This document shows, piece after piece, positions 8,171 to 16,062 of a DNA stretch of 27,285 nucleotides. The position numbers and the translations under genes are program-made. This stretch comes from CAJXTB01 sp047626195 (GTDB taxonomy: Bacteria; Myxococcota_A; UBA796; GCA-2862545): positions 1 through 27,285 of the forward strand of contig JBLHSN010000039.1 of the NCBI GenBank assembly GCA_047626195.1, in the 5' to 3' direction. A model generated the notes under the pieces. It was given only the letters and a program-made list of their open reading frames with translations. It did no database searches and was not told the DNA's origin. The stretch's first letter is position 1. Every line of letters starts with the position of its first letter.

Positions 8171-9084
8171 AAAGGAGGTGAAATTTCTCGGAGAACCCTG
8201 TGGCGCCAGGTCATCGCTGATGGACAACCCGACTTTGTCGTGGAGGTGGACCGAAACATCGCCTCCCTTGAATCCGTCATCGACCCCATTGGCCACTCAC
8301 TAGACCGCCGCTCCACGGCAAGCGGGTGGGCTACACACGCCGTGACAGACCCGTTCGCAACCATCAACGGTGCCTTTTCGCCGCAACCATCATCCCAACG
8401 ACGCCGGCCTGTGGGCTCCGGACCCCGAGCTACAGCCATGTTGGGTACGGCACAACCACCGAGTACACCGACCAGCAGCTCTCGCTATGGTTGGAAGACG
8501 CTGGCGGCGCGAATATCTATCCTGCGGACTCCAGCGCGCTGACGGTCCCGAGCCACCCCAATAATCAAATCGTCTCCCTCACCGTAGACTGCGATAAAAC
8601 CCGCAAATCCTGGGTTCCACACACCTTCTTGGGTCTGATGGACTTTGAAGACGATGCCCACCGAACCGCTCTGCTGTTCGTGAGCAAGCTCGCCACACAC
8701 GCCTACGCCGAGGGCGAACGGACCCGCTGGAGTGCGACGCAGCAGATCACGCTCGACGGTGGCAGCAGCGTTTATTGTGTCGTTTGGGGTATTGTTTATG
8801 TCCCATCTGAGCGCGCCATCCCACACCTCATTCGCGGGGTCGAAGGCCCTGACCCGGACGCAGGCACGGACACCGAGGGTGGAACAGACACCGGGTCGGA
8901 CCCGGATGCAGGACCCGATGCAGATCCAGGGTCGGACACGGACGCGGGCTCGGATACCGCTAACACCAGCCTCAACCAAGGGTGCTCGCACAGCCCTGTA
9001 CCGCCGAGCCGCATTGGTAGAGTCGTTCTGCTGTTCCTCATCGCGGTACGCGCACGCCCCCAACGCCCTTTAAGCCGACGCCGG
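8171..9084 (+). pseudogene. Frameshifted exported/anchored protein with Asp-Gly-Thr linker
   Basis: A perfect-looking ribosome-binding site (AAAAGGAGGTGA, 8170-8181) is followed by a coding-like frame reading VVEVDRNIASLESVIDPIGH and then DPFATINGAF. Around 8375 the signal moves to another frame: TIIPTTPACGL, then HVGYGTTTEYTDQQLSLWL, NNQIVSLTVDCD, WVPHTFLGLMDFEDDAH, and GGSSVYCVVWGIVYV. It ends in a linker of Asp, Gly, Thr and Pro, followed by GCSHSP, a hydrophobic stretch and RRR at about 9076-9084, which resembles a worn MYXO-CTERM-like anchor. The frame then runs on into the opposite gene without a proper stop. No ATG, GTG or TTG fits the ribosome-binding site; only ATT at 8183 does. The ATINGAF...P..GL piece recalls phosphodiester glycosidase (NAGPA) domains, but weakly. 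Probably broken. Confidence 0.5.
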
Positions 9085-9112
9085 TGTCGGTCGGTTGGCC
9101 TGCGGCGTGACC

Positions 9113-9718
9113 CTACGGAATGCGTGCCGTGCCTCGAACCGCAGGCACCAACAACGGCGCGCCCGGAAACCACGTGCGCTTCACGTCCTCCAGCACAAAG
9201 CCGGCTGCCTGTATGGTCTTCGTCGTGTCCCGGTCCAGCCGACACCCGCCCGCGACCTTCGCCCACGCAGGCGAAAAGGCGCGGTGCAACCAGCCGAGAG
9301 GACCACGTCCCTTCACGTGTTCCATAAAAATGAGCTGTCCACTGGGCCTTAGAACGCGCTTGGCTTCCGCCAGCGCTGCCATCGGGTCGCGAACGCTACA
9401 CAGGACTAGGCCGAAGACCACCGCATCCATGCAGTCATTGTCGAAGGGTAGTGCTTCGGCAAAGCCGGCAACGACCTCTGCACCTCGCGCATCTGCTCTA
9501 GGCTGAAGTGCGACGCGCATACCCTCTCCAGGCTCAACCAGGACCAGACGAGTCACTCCGTTGCCGTAGTGCGGCACGTTCGCGCCGGTGCCAGCACCGA
9601 GTTCAAGCACGTCACCGGTGAGCGGTCCCAGCAGCTCGGACCGCCAGCGTCGCAGTCCCAACGCCTCGAAGCCGGACATGAGCGGATCATAGGCGCGTGC
9701 GAAACAATCGATACACAT
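9113..9718 (-). CDS. Class I SAM-dependent methyltransferase (UbiE/METTL7-like)
   Basis: A 201-residue Rossmann-type methyltransferase. Motif I, VLELGAGTGANVPHY, binds S-adenosylmethionine. It is followed by the acidic strand-2 end (LVLVEPGEGM), motif II-like AEALPFDNDCMDAVVFGLVLC, and the post-motif LRPSGQLIFMEHV. The C-terminus (GCRLDRDTTKTIQAAGF ... VKRTWF) resembles the METTL7 / small-molecule methyltransferase branch, which act on thiols or lipids. The substrate is not known. The start is the ATG at 9718 (MCIDCFARAYDPLM), which gives the usual short helix before motif I; a weak GGATAGAG lies upstream. Divergent from thioredoxin 2. Confidence 0.88.
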   Translation of the reverse strand: MCIDCFARAYDPLMSGFEALGLRRWRSELLGPLTGDVLELGAGTGANVPHYGNGVTRLVLVEPGEGMRVALQPRADARGAEVVAGFAEALPFDNDCMDAVVFGLVLCSVRDPMAALAEAKRVLRPSGQLIFMEHVKGRGPLGWLHRAFSPAWAKVAGGCRLDRDTTKTIQAAGFVLEDVKRTWFPGAPLLVPAVRGTARIP

Positions 9719-9831
9719 GCATACGCTCTATCCGCTTGTCGCTTTTGTAGCGCTCTCGTAAGGTCGTGGTGAACGACGAACAGGGATGACAACCCAGTTG
9801 CGGCGCGTACTGTCTGACCATGGAGGTCATC

Positions 9832-10269
9832 ATGACAGACCCGTTGGTGTTTCGATGTGCGTCATGTGGAGGACTAAATCGGGTTCGTCAAGACCGGTTG
9901 TCTAGTCAGCCAACCTGTGGAAAATGTAGGGCTGCGATCGACCTCGCAGCCCACCCAGTAGACCTGTCAGATGATGCGCTGGAGCGATTGGTTCGGTCTT
10001 CTCCGGTTCCGGTGCTCGTCGACTTCTGGGCACCGTGGTGCGGTCCATGTCGCGCTGTGGCGCCACATTTGGAGTCTCTAGGCAAGGCACAAGCCGGCAA
10101 GCTCATCATTGCGAAGGTCAACACCGACACGCACAAACGAACAGCAGGCGCTCTCAACGTTCAGGCCATACCGACCATGGCTGTGTACAAGGGTGGCGCC
10201 CTTCAAATCTCCCAGCCAGGAGCCCGCATGGGTGCACAGCTTCGCGCCTTTGTAGCCCCCTACCTGTAG
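9832..10269 (+). CDS. trxC: Thioredoxin 2 with N-terminal zinc-ribbon
   Basis: A 145-residue cytosolic thioredoxin of the TrxC type. The N-terminal zinc ribbon has two CxxC pairs (C9/C12 in RCASCGGLNRVR and C29/C32 in TCGKC). The thioredoxin domain follows, with active site WCGPC (C70, C73) and cis-Pro loop QAIPTMAVYKGG. TrxC proteins reduce protein disulfides and are often linked to oxidative stress. I chose the ATG at 9832 because GGAGG sits 5 nt upstream; the earlier in-frame ATG at 9820 has no ribosome-binding site and would add only four residues. A hairpin follows the stop. Confidence 0.93.
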   Translation: MTDPLVFRCASCGGLNRVRQDRLSSQPTCGKCRAAIDLAAHPVDLSDDALERLVRSSPVPVLVDFWAPWCGPCRAVAPHLESLGKAQAGKLIIAKVNTDTHKRTAGALNVQAIPTMAVYKGGALQISQPGARMGAQLRAFVAPYL

Positions 10270-10283
10270 TCCAGGTCGCGGGT

Positions 10284-10311
10284 TCACCGGCAGCCGCTGT
10301 TGTGTCGGTGA
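10284..10311. terminator. Hairpin between convergent trxC and acidic-protein genes
   Basis: A 9-bp stem, TCACCGGCA with TGTCGGTGA (one G-U pair), and a 10-nt loop lies 14 nt after the trxC stop and 36 nt before the stop of the opposing gene. It could end transcription from either side. There is no strong U tract, so strength is uncertain. Confidence 0.45.
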
Positions 10312-10347
10312 GCCTCGCTGTGCCTCGAGGTCCAGAGTCTTCGAGGG

Positions 10348-10860
10348 TCAGTCTTTCTCGACCGTAGGGGCGACGACTGGCGTCTTCAGCGACTTGTCAT
10401 CCTTCTCCTCTTCTTCCTCCTCTTCCTCGGTACCGAGCGACTTCGGCGACATCCAAGCGGCGCCGCCGTGCCCATCCACCGTGTCGGCGAAGCTCCGCGC
10501 CACGCGCTTGTCTGCGGCATTGACCTCCATCATCAACTCTTTGGTCGCAGCTGCCGCCGAGGTCGGGTCGAGCGCATCGCTCACGGTATCGGCGAAGGCA
10601 TCGTAGGTCGCTTTGTCCGTCCCACCCTTTTTGAGTACTGCCTCTTTGGCATCGTCGATGAACGATTTCATGTGTCCGCGCGTCGATTTCGTGACGGCCG
10701 CCTGGGACTCAGTCTCGTCACCGGGCGACGCCTTCAGCTTGGGCTGCTTGATGAGGTCGTCTTTCAACGAGTCCTTCAGCGGAGACGGCGGCACCGGCGT
10801 CTTGGCGACCTTAAGGGTCTTGCCCGTAAGTATCTGCGCGGTGGCTTTGACCTGGCCCAT
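10348..10860 (-). CDS. Hypothetical protein with poly-Glu tail
   Basis: A 170-residue soluble protein with no signal peptide or membrane segment. The N-terminus is Lys-rich (MGQVKATAQILTGKTLKVAK), then comes a Pro/Ser/Lys linker, then a helical middle (about residues 60-125, HMKSFIDDAKEAVLKKGG and AFADTVSDALDPTSAAAATK). An acidic run of eight Glu near residues 145-155 is followed by a Lys/Asp tail. I do not recognise the family. GGGAG lies 7 nt before the ATG at 10860, so that start is preferred over an upstream one seven codons earlier. The mixed basic-start and acidic-end composition fits a binding or scaffold protein, but no function can be claimed. Confidence 0.65.
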   Translation of the reverse strand: MGQVKATAQILTGKTLKVAKTPVPPSPLKDSLKDDLIKQPKLKASPGDETESQAAVTKSTRGHMKSFIDDAKEAVLKKGGTDKATYDAFADTVSDALDPTSAAAATKELMMEVNAADKRVARSFADTVDGHGGAAWMSPKSLGTEEEEEEEEKDDKSLKTPVVAPTVEKD

Positions 10861-10913
10861 TCGAAAACTCCCTACGCTCACACTCTATCGCGAACCGATG
10901 CCCAGGGGCACCC

Positions 10914-11160
10914 TTAACCCCACGCGCGTAGCGCGACATCCCACAACGGCTTGGAGAACACGGGATATTCGCTCATCTGCCGACCCAATGGCACGGAGTC
11001 GTGCTGGTTGAGCACCGCAGCCTCCCGTTGCCCGCTACGGTGCGCACCTTCACGAGGCGACGGTCCTGCGTGGTCACAATGCCCACCGTCACCTGCGGCT
11101 CCCGGGCGGACGCAAAGATGGCATCGGCGTGCTCGTGCATCACATCCAGCGCCCGGTAGA
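10914..11160 (-). pseudogene. 3' fragment of an unrecognised gene cut by an IS remnant
   Basis: Next to the end of transposase remnant A, the minus strand carries a protein-like stretch: FYRALDVMHEHADAIFASAR, then EPQVTVGIVTTQDRRLVKV. A change of frame near 11045 leads to REAAVLNQHDSVPLG, then RQMSEYPVFSKPLWDVALRAWG, ending at the TAA at 10914. There is no start codon of its own; the upstream part is replaced by mobile-element sequence beginning at 11161. I read it as the tail of a host gene disrupted by the element and later frameshifted. The family is unknown. Confidence 0.4.
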
Positions 11161-11844
11161 ACCCACTAGATCCGGTTCCATCATGACGCAGTTCCCCCTT
11201 TTCCTTCCAACGTTTGTTGCCCCCCAAGCCACCGCCTGAGTCCTCCCTCGGTAGCGACCTCCACCCTCACCGTCGCGTCCTCCGCCAGAGCGTAGCGCTC
11301 CCCCCTCATGGTCCAGGTCTGGCGGCGCGCCTGCCGGTCCGCGTCGCCGGTGGCAAGGAGCCGCAGCTGCGGTTTCCCCCTCGCTGCCGGCTCGTCGATG
11401 AGCACGCGCACGTTGGCGCCGACGCACAGCTCCTCGAAGACTTTGCGCGCTTCTCTCCGCAGGAACCGGGGTGACAACACCGCGTGCAGACCCGCCTTGT
11501 CGCGAATGGGCTCGGGAAGAATGCAGCGTGCTGTTATCGGCTTTTTCCGAAGCCGCTCCAGACGCTTGCAGAGCTGCTTGGCCAGCTCCGTGTCGATGTT
11601 CCGTTCGAGGTGTTTGCTGGCGTCGGCATCTGTGGAAACCAAGTAATCTGAGCGGGTGTCGCAATCCCCACATCTAGAGCTGGGGCGACGGAAGATGATG
11701 TGGGTACATCGTGAGCTGTTCGGCTCAGGACGCACCGATGTCCGCTCCAGCAGTCGCCCCTCGGGGCCATCCTTCCGGAAGACGCTGTTCGACGATAGGT
11801 ACGCGCCGGACTGGGTCAGGCCGCACCGCGGGCGGACGCTCCAG
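11161..11844. repeat. 684-bp direct repeat, copy A
   Basis: Identical to 16208-16891 apart from six single-base differences that I can count (about 99%). The offset is 5,047 bp throughout, with no gaps. Both copies start at ACCCACTAGATCC and end just after GGACGCTCCAG. The block encodes the C-terminal domain of a transposase on the minus strand. Confidence 0.9.
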
Positions 11845-12118
11845 CTCGAAGCCGCGGGCGATGCGGTAGTTGAGTACAAACAAACCCACAAGCGTGGCCA
11901 GCTCCTGGCCGGGCAAGTCGTAGCGAACGATGCGAGCAAGGCCCATCTCCCGGTCCTCCCGGGCGAAGCGATTTTCCTAACCAGACCGGCCAAAGTAGGC
12001 CGCGACCACCTCGGGAGCGGGCCAGCCGCTGGCGGGGATGTCGGCCGCGACAAGCTCCACCTGCCACCGGTCGAGCTTGCGGCCTCGCTGTGGCTTGTCG
12101 TCTGCCTCGTAGATTGAC
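11181..12118 (-). pseudogene. Transposase remnant A: C-terminal half
   Basis: Reading leftwards from 12118 (next to the IS3 end), the frame gives KLDRWQVELVAADIPASGWP, then AAYFGRSG, a TAG at 11979-11977, then ENRFAREDREMGL and YDLPGQELATLVGLFVLNYR. This is the end of a DDE-type catalytic domain as in large GQENRF-type transposases. Past about 11830 the signal moves to a second frame, which holds a likely zinc-binding segment (CTHIIFRRPSSRCGDCDTRS), a helical KHLERNIDTELAKQLCKRLE region, FLRREARKVFEELC and RRQTWTMR, ending at 11181. The N-terminal half is missing, apparently lost or displaced at the IS3 junction. TAG is a normal stop in this genome (VOC, WS/DGAT and trxC use it), so the TAG is a true nonsense mutation. 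The family assignment is from memory of related proteins. Confidence 0.6.
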
Positions 12119-12144
12119 CTTACGACACTTTGACGGACCACCAT

Positions 12145-13026
12145 TTAGGCCGCAAGCCTCTCAGCATTGCGATGATTTTGTTCAAAGGCATTCGGACTCA
12201 TCTGGCCCAAGTGTTTGTGCCTCCGAATTGGATTGTAGAACTGGTGGATGTAGTATGAGATTCTAGCCTTTGCATCAGCCAGAGAACCGTACACGAGACC
12301 CTGAACGAACTCCTGTTCGAGCGTTCCAAAGAAAGACTCTGAAACAGCATTGTCCCAGCAGTCGGCCTTTCGGCTCATGCTCTGAACGAACCCATGCTCT
12401 AAAAGTGAAGCTCTATAGCAAATTCTCGCGTATTGGCTCCCTTTGTCCAAATGATGCATCGTGCCCTGATGTGCGCCTCGTTCTGCCATCGCTTCCTCCA
12501 ACGCGGATCTGCAAAGAGAGGTTTCCATGTGGCTGTCCATTGCCCAGCCTACGACCTTCCAGCTGAACACGTCGATAATGACGGCTAGGTACCCCCAGCC
12601 GTCATGGGTGGGCGCGTAGGTGATGTCGGTAACCCAGGCGACATTGGGGGCCTCCATCGTGAACTCGCGGTTGAGAAGGTTCGGAGATGGCGTCTGGCCG
12701 TATGATGAATCGGTCGTACAGCGGCGGAAGCGCTTCTCGGGAACGCCCGAGAGCCCTTCCTGCTTCATGATGCGGGCCACACGGCGAGCGCCGACATCCA
12801 ACCCGTGAGCTCGCAACTCGGCCACCATGCGAGACACGCCATACATGCCAAGACTTGCCCGGTGAGCCGCGCGTATGTGAATGGTGAGCACCCGGTCTCG
12901 GTCTTCTTGCCACCATTCACCAGCCATCCATCCGTGGAACGCAGAACGGCTCACATCGAGCACATCACAAAGCCGTCGAATCGAGTCGTTGGTCCTCTCC
13001 GCGTCGATAAACCGGTAGATGCTCAC
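12145..13026 (-). CDS. IS3-family transposase OrfB (DDE integrase domain)
   Basis: A 293-residue catalytic subunit. The N-terminus (SIYRFIDAERTNDSIRRLC) holds the HTH_21-type helix-turn-helix, with GMYGVSRMVAELRAHG and VARIMKQEGLSG following. The rve integrase core shows the DDE triad: Asp in NVAWVTDITY, Asp in HHLDKGSQYA (usually HHSDRGSQY), and Glu in NAVSESFFGTLEQE. The C-terminal YNPIRRHKHLGQMSP is typical of the IS3 subgroup. The frame is intact, so the enzyme may be active if produced. It starts at GTG 13026, which overlaps the TGA that would end orfA in its ancestral frame (GTGA), as expected where OrfAB is made by -1 frameshifting. Confidence 0.92.
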   Translation of the reverse strand: MSIYRFIDAERTNDSIRRLCDVLDVSRSAFHGWMAGEWWQEDRDRVLTIHIRAAHRASLGMYGVSRMVAELRAHGLDVGARRVARIMKQEGLSGVPEKRFRRCTTDSSYGQTPSPNLLNREFTMEAPNVAWVTDITYAPTHDGWGYLAVIIDVFSWKVVGWAMDSHMETSLCRSALEEAMAERGAHQGTMHHLDKGSQYARICYRASLLEHGFVQSMSRKADCWDNAVSESFFGTLEQEFVQGLVYGSLADAKARISYYIHQFYNPIRRHKHLGQMSPNAFEQNHRNAERLAA

Positions 13027-13327
13027 CGGGTTTCCTTGGCGAAGAAGACCGCGGCTCTTTTAATATCTCACGTTCCTCCAACAGCAACGCGTTCTCTGGT
13101 TTCAATCCACGTACTTCCGCCTCAAGCGATGGACTTGATGCGTCCTGCTTCTTTGAGGGCAGCTGCCCCAACTCGCCGTCATCGGCCCGCTTTACCCCGC
13201 GCAACATCTGACTCTTGTGCACGCCAATTTCAGACGCGGCCTGAAGTATCGTCAGTCCTTGGTCTCGAACCAGGCGCACTCCCTTTTGTTTGAAGGCGAT
13301 GGAGTACGTTCTTCGTGTCTTGGCCAT
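12965..13327 (-). CDS. IS3-family OrfA (HTH), 3' end shifted in frame
   Basis: Small helix-turn-helix protein that binds the IS ends: TYSIAFKQKGVRLVRDQG, then TILQAASEIGVHKSQMLRG, then a leucine-zipper-like helix (EAEVRGLKPENALLLEEREILK). Family members end ILKKAAAFFAKE-; here the expected RAAVFFAKETR followed by TGA (13025-13023) is found, but in the -1 frame, after a run of four A on the minus strand (13061-13058). As written, the ORF runs on to 12965 with a non-family tail. One lost A would explain this, or the run is a slippage site. The DNA-binding part is unaffected. The Trp normally found in the helix after SxLxxW is Gly here. Confidence 0.75.
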   Translation of the reverse strand: MAKTRRTYSIAFKQKGVRLVRDQGLTILQAASEIGVHKSQMLRGVKRADDGELGQLPSKKQDASSPSLEAEVRGLKPENALLLEEREILKEPRSSSPRKPGEHLPVYRRGEDQRLDSTAL

Positions 13328-13376
13328 TGGACTTCCCGGATTTAAGCTGCCTCGGTGGTCCGGCTGAGCGTCCTAA

Positions 13377-13765
13377 GAAGCATGTGTGCATCACCTGTCG
13401 CGCATGACCGAAGCCGAGGACCAGGCTGTTCTTGAGCGTGCGAAGACCGAAGACACCTGCGTCCGCTACGTCGCTGACAGCCGTAGCAATGTGGTCTTTA
13501 CCCCCAAGCTGCGCCGAGTCGCGGCTGCGGGACTGCTCGCCTTCGCACCCGTTGCTTTCGCAGACGGTGGCGACGTTGTGGCCACGCACAAGCGGAGATG
13601 AACCGCCTTCAGAACCAGATGGTCGAGGTGGGTATCGACCCCACACATGTGGTCATCGACGACGCTCAAAAGGCCACCAATGCGCGTCACGACGGGTCAA
13701 CCACTGCCGGGACGGAGCCCGATCTGGCCCCCCAGCTCATGATGAGGGTAGAGGGCGGGATTTAG
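13377..13765 (+). pseudogene. Truncated, frameshifted envelope protein next to the IS3 end
   Basis: Right after the IS3 right end the plus strand reads EACVHHLSRMTEAEDQAVLE, then DTCVRYVADSRSNVVFTPKL, then a hydrophobic helix (RRVAAAGLLAFAPVAFA) and ADGGDVVA, stopping at 13601. The first part matches a pattern I know from myxobacterial and planctomycete proteins, in which a cytosolic Cys-containing domain (C..xVxxLSxMTxxEA...CVRxxxDxxGxVVF) precedes a membrane helix. A different frame continues from about 13583: QAEMNRLQNQMVEVGIDPTH, then VVIDDAQKATNARHDG, to the TAG at 13763-13765. The 5' end is missing, so this is the tail of a gene cut by the IS and then frameshifted. Confidence 0.5.
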
Positions 13766-13781
13766 TCCACCGGACAGACGC

Positions 13782-14222
13782 CTACAGCCCACCGCTCACC
13801 CGAATTCGCTCCTCCCCCACACCACCCTGCTCGTCACGAACGCGGAAGCGAACCTCTAGGTTGTCATTGCAGTCCACCTCAGTGCGCTGCAGGTCAAACT
13901 CGCCTTGCCACACATCCGTCTCGGTGCGGGACAGGACCAGGGGCATGGACGCCACCTGTCCATCGGGGCCGAATAGCGTGGCGTTGACGCGAGCGATGTC
14001 ACGGATGCCGTCGTCGTCAATCACTTGAGTGTCCATGAGTACGTCAAATAGGCCGTCACATACAGCGCTGGTACCGAGGAACTCCGGGCGATTGCCGGCG
14101 CCTGGTACACCCACATGGACCTCACCATCTTCATAGCGGACAATATGGGTCAGATCTTCGCATCCGGGAGCGAGGGAGCCAACGGCAAAAGTAAGCATGA
14201 GAGTGAGCCAGACGCGGGACAT
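13782..14222 (-). CDS. Small putative lipoprotein
   Basis: A 146-residue exported protein. The N-terminus MSRVWLTLMLTFAVGSLAPGC is a signal peptide with a lipobox-like site at C21; APGC is less usual than LAGC. The mature part is a beta-rich domain with spaced Asp and Thr (FDVLMDTQVIDDDGIRDIAR, VNATLFGPDGQVASMPLVLS, VWQGEFDLQRTEVDCNDNLE, VRFRVRDEQGGVG), which looks like an Ig-like or Ca-binding sandwich. No family recognised. It is 100 bp downstream of the coiled-coil lipoprotein gene on the same strand, so the two may be co-expressed. Confidence 0.65.
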   Translation of the reverse strand: MSRVWLTLMLTFAVGSLAPGCEDLTHIVRYEDGEVHVGVPGAGNRPEFLGTSAVCDGLFDVLMDTQVIDDDGIRDIARVNATLFGPDGQVASMPLVLSRTETDVWQGEFDLQRTEVDCNDNLEVRFRVRDEQGGVGEERIRVSGGL

Positions 14223-14322
14223 ACGGTCTTACTTGATGCCGGAGTGGACGTCGGGTCGTCGCGCAACCGTCAGTCCAGCGACGTCTCGTGACGAGACCGC
14301 CCCGGCTCCCCCCAACAGTTCT

Positions 14323-16062
14323 TTAGTAGACCTCTTCCATCTCGACGACGAATGTGGTGCTGTTCCAGCCTGCGTACCAGTCGCCGCGGTTTCCGCCTAC
14401 ATCCACGACCTCGACCGTAAACGTGTGCGTACCCGCCTCGATCGGCCCTGATGCCGTGGCGCGACAATAGCCTAGCAGCGACGCGTTGTAGTGGTCGTCG
14501 CTGTAGTGGTCTCCGTCCAGTCGGGGACCATAGCTGTGGTGCCACCACTGCATCGGCTTCGGGTCAACGCAGAGCTCGCCGTCGATATACCCACGCCAGT
14601 ATCCGTAGGAATAGCCGAGCGTACGACGGTTATCGAACCAGGTGATGCGGACGGTGGTGTCGTCGTGCTCCTTGACGAAGGTCAGTGTGCGCGAGGCGAT
14701 GATGCCGCTATCTTGGCCCTCGTTGCGCTGGCCGACGATGCGTTGAATGGTGCGCGGCTCGGACGCGTCCGCCGCCACCTGAGTGATGTCCAGCGCATTG
14801 TCGGAGATGGCCGTGGCGTTCTCCCCGATCAGGTCCAGAGTCGCATCCAAGTCACCGTTGAGTGCGCTGATGGCCGACTGCGCAGAGGTGATGGCCGACT
14901 GCGCAGAGGTAAGTTCACTGCCCTGCGAAGCCGCGGATGTGGTGTTTGCATTTGTGTCGGTACGCAGTCCGGAGATCAGCCCCGTGTGCGTCGACGATGT
15001 GCTCGACAAGCCGCTGATGTCGCTGTCGAACCCCTCGAGACGCTCCCCGTACGTTGCCAGGGTCGACGCATTCGTGGACGTTGCGCTGGACAGGCCGCTG
15101 ACATCGCCGTCGAGCCCCTCTAGACGCTCCGCAACCGTGCCCAGAATGGACGCGTTCTCACCGGTGGTGATGTCGAGAGCGGCGAGGCCGTCGGTGTTCG
15201 CTTGGATACTGTCTGCTTGGATTAAGCTCTCGGTGGCGAGATCATCGAGGCCGGTCTGCAGGTCAGCCAGACCGCCGCCTTGGCTGCCGATGATGGCGTC
15301 AATGTCCGAGACATCGGTGGTGAGGCCGTCGGTGACGCCCTCGAGAAAGCCGATGTTCGCGGCATTGTCAGCAACGTCAGCGGCCACGACTTGCACATCG
15401 TCGACAACATCGGACACGCGCTCGTCGACCGATGCGATGAGGGAGGCGTTAGCTTCGATCTGCGTGGCTTGTCCGTCGACCCGACCATCCACCGTGGTGA
15501 TGGCGCTACTGGTGGCGACCAGGCCTTCGGCATTCGAGAGGCTACGCACGTCGAGCGCCGATACGTCGACGAGGGCCGCAGCGAGGCTGACGTCAACAGC
15601 AGTGATGTCCCCAACGGCTACGTCCAGGGTGGTCTGTAGCGCTGAGCCGGTCGCGGTATTGCCGTCGACGGTGGCCTCGAGGGTTCCAAGCGATGACGCG
15701 GTTGCGTAGTCTTGACCGACAACCCACTCCTCGCTCGCAATCGTAATCTCCTCAAGGGTCGCCATGCGAGTGTCGAGGTCTTCTACGTCGTTGACAAGGT
15801 TGACCAGGTCAAAGCCAGTGGCGGTCTCGATCTCATCGGTGAGCGTGCCAATGTCCTCACGGTCGGCGGCCAGGGCTTCCGTGTGGGTCTCGAGCGTGGT
15901 GATGGTAGCTGCGGCGTCCGCCTCTAGGGCCTCGACGCGGAGGGCCATCTCGGACAGATCGGCTCGGAGCTGGGCGTTGTCTTCCTGGGTGGTCAGGACG
16001 TCGGCGTTTCTGCAGGCGCCGATGACGGGCAAGAGGGCGAGGATCAATAGGGGTCTGGTCAA
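14323..16062 (-). CDS. Long coiled-coil lipoprotein with CTHRC1-like C-terminal domain
   Basis: A 579-residue protein. TTG at 16062 has GGAGG 5 nt upstream and gives a lipoprotein signal MTRPLLILALLPVIGAC (C17). Residues about 20-450 are low in aromatics and rich in Ala, Asp, Thr, Ser, Leu and Val in heptad-like order, as in trimeric phage-fibre or adhesin stalks. They include a near-repeat of 28 residues (ERLEGLDGDVSGLSS and ERLEGFDSDISGLSS) and a perfect 21-bp tandem duplication (14869-14889, 14890-14910) that adds exactly one heptad. The last ~125 residues are a Trp/Tyr/His-rich beta domain: RTLTFVKEHDDTTVRITW, GYIDGELCVD, LLGYCRATASGPIEAGTHTF, DWYAGWNSTTFVVEMEEV. This matches the layout of the collagen-triple-helix-repeat-containing protein 1 C-terminal domain (FNGAEC, GLCxGIGAG, TGWNS). 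A trimeric surface fibre is inferred. Confidence 0.75.
   Translation of the reverse strand: MTRPLLILALLPVIGACRNADVLTTQEDNAQLRADLSEMALRVEALEADAAATITTLETHTEALAADREDIGTLTDEIETATGFDLVNLVNDVEDLDTRMATLEEITIASEEWVVGQDYATASSLGTLEATVDGNTATGSALQTTLDVAVGDITAVDVSLAAALVDVSALDVRSLSNAEGLVATSSAITTVDGRVDGQATQIEANASLIASVDERVSDVVDDVQVVAADVADNAANIGFLEGVTDGLTTDVSDIDAIIGSQGGGLADLQTGLDDLATESLIQADSIQANTDGLAALDITTGENASILGTVAERLEGLDGDVSGLSSATSTNASTLATYGERLEGFDSDISGLSSTSSTHTGLISGLRTDTNANTTSAASQGSELTSAQSAITSAQSAISALNGDLDATLDLIGENATAISDNALDITQVAADASEPRTIQRIVGQRNEGQDSGIIASRTLTFVKEHDDTTVRITWFDNRRTLGYSYGYWRGYIDGELCVDPKPMQWWHHSYGPRLDGDHYSDDHYNASLLGYCRATASGPIEAGTHTFTVEVVDVGGNRGDWYAGWNSTTFVVEMEEVY

Larger units (their letters stand above)
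12120..13376 (-). mobile_element. IS3-family insertion sequence
   Basis: An element of about 1.26 kb bounded by imperfect 23-bp inverted ends (12120-12142 and 13354-13376; 18 of 23 positions match, with CGGACCACC perfect at the inner side). It carries orfA and orfB in the usual overlapping order on the minus strand. No target duplication is visible in the flanks: the left flank is a broken transposase and the right flank is a truncated host gene. So either one end was moved by a deletion or the duplication has decayed. Confidence 0.8.

Noticed and set aside
9060..9095. CCGAC...GTCGG palindrome as a strong terminator
   Set aside because: Only a 5-bp stem overlapping the Arg codons of the tail, with no U tract.
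10393..10440. TCC/TTC-rich tract as a repeat or regulatory element
   Set aside because: It is simply the complement of Glu codons in the acidic tail of the minus-strand gene.
14491..15709. Long plus-strand open frames opposite the coiled-coil lipoprotein
   Set aside because: They mirror the low-complexity minus-strand gene, which has the ribosome-binding site, signal peptide and recognisable C-terminal domain.
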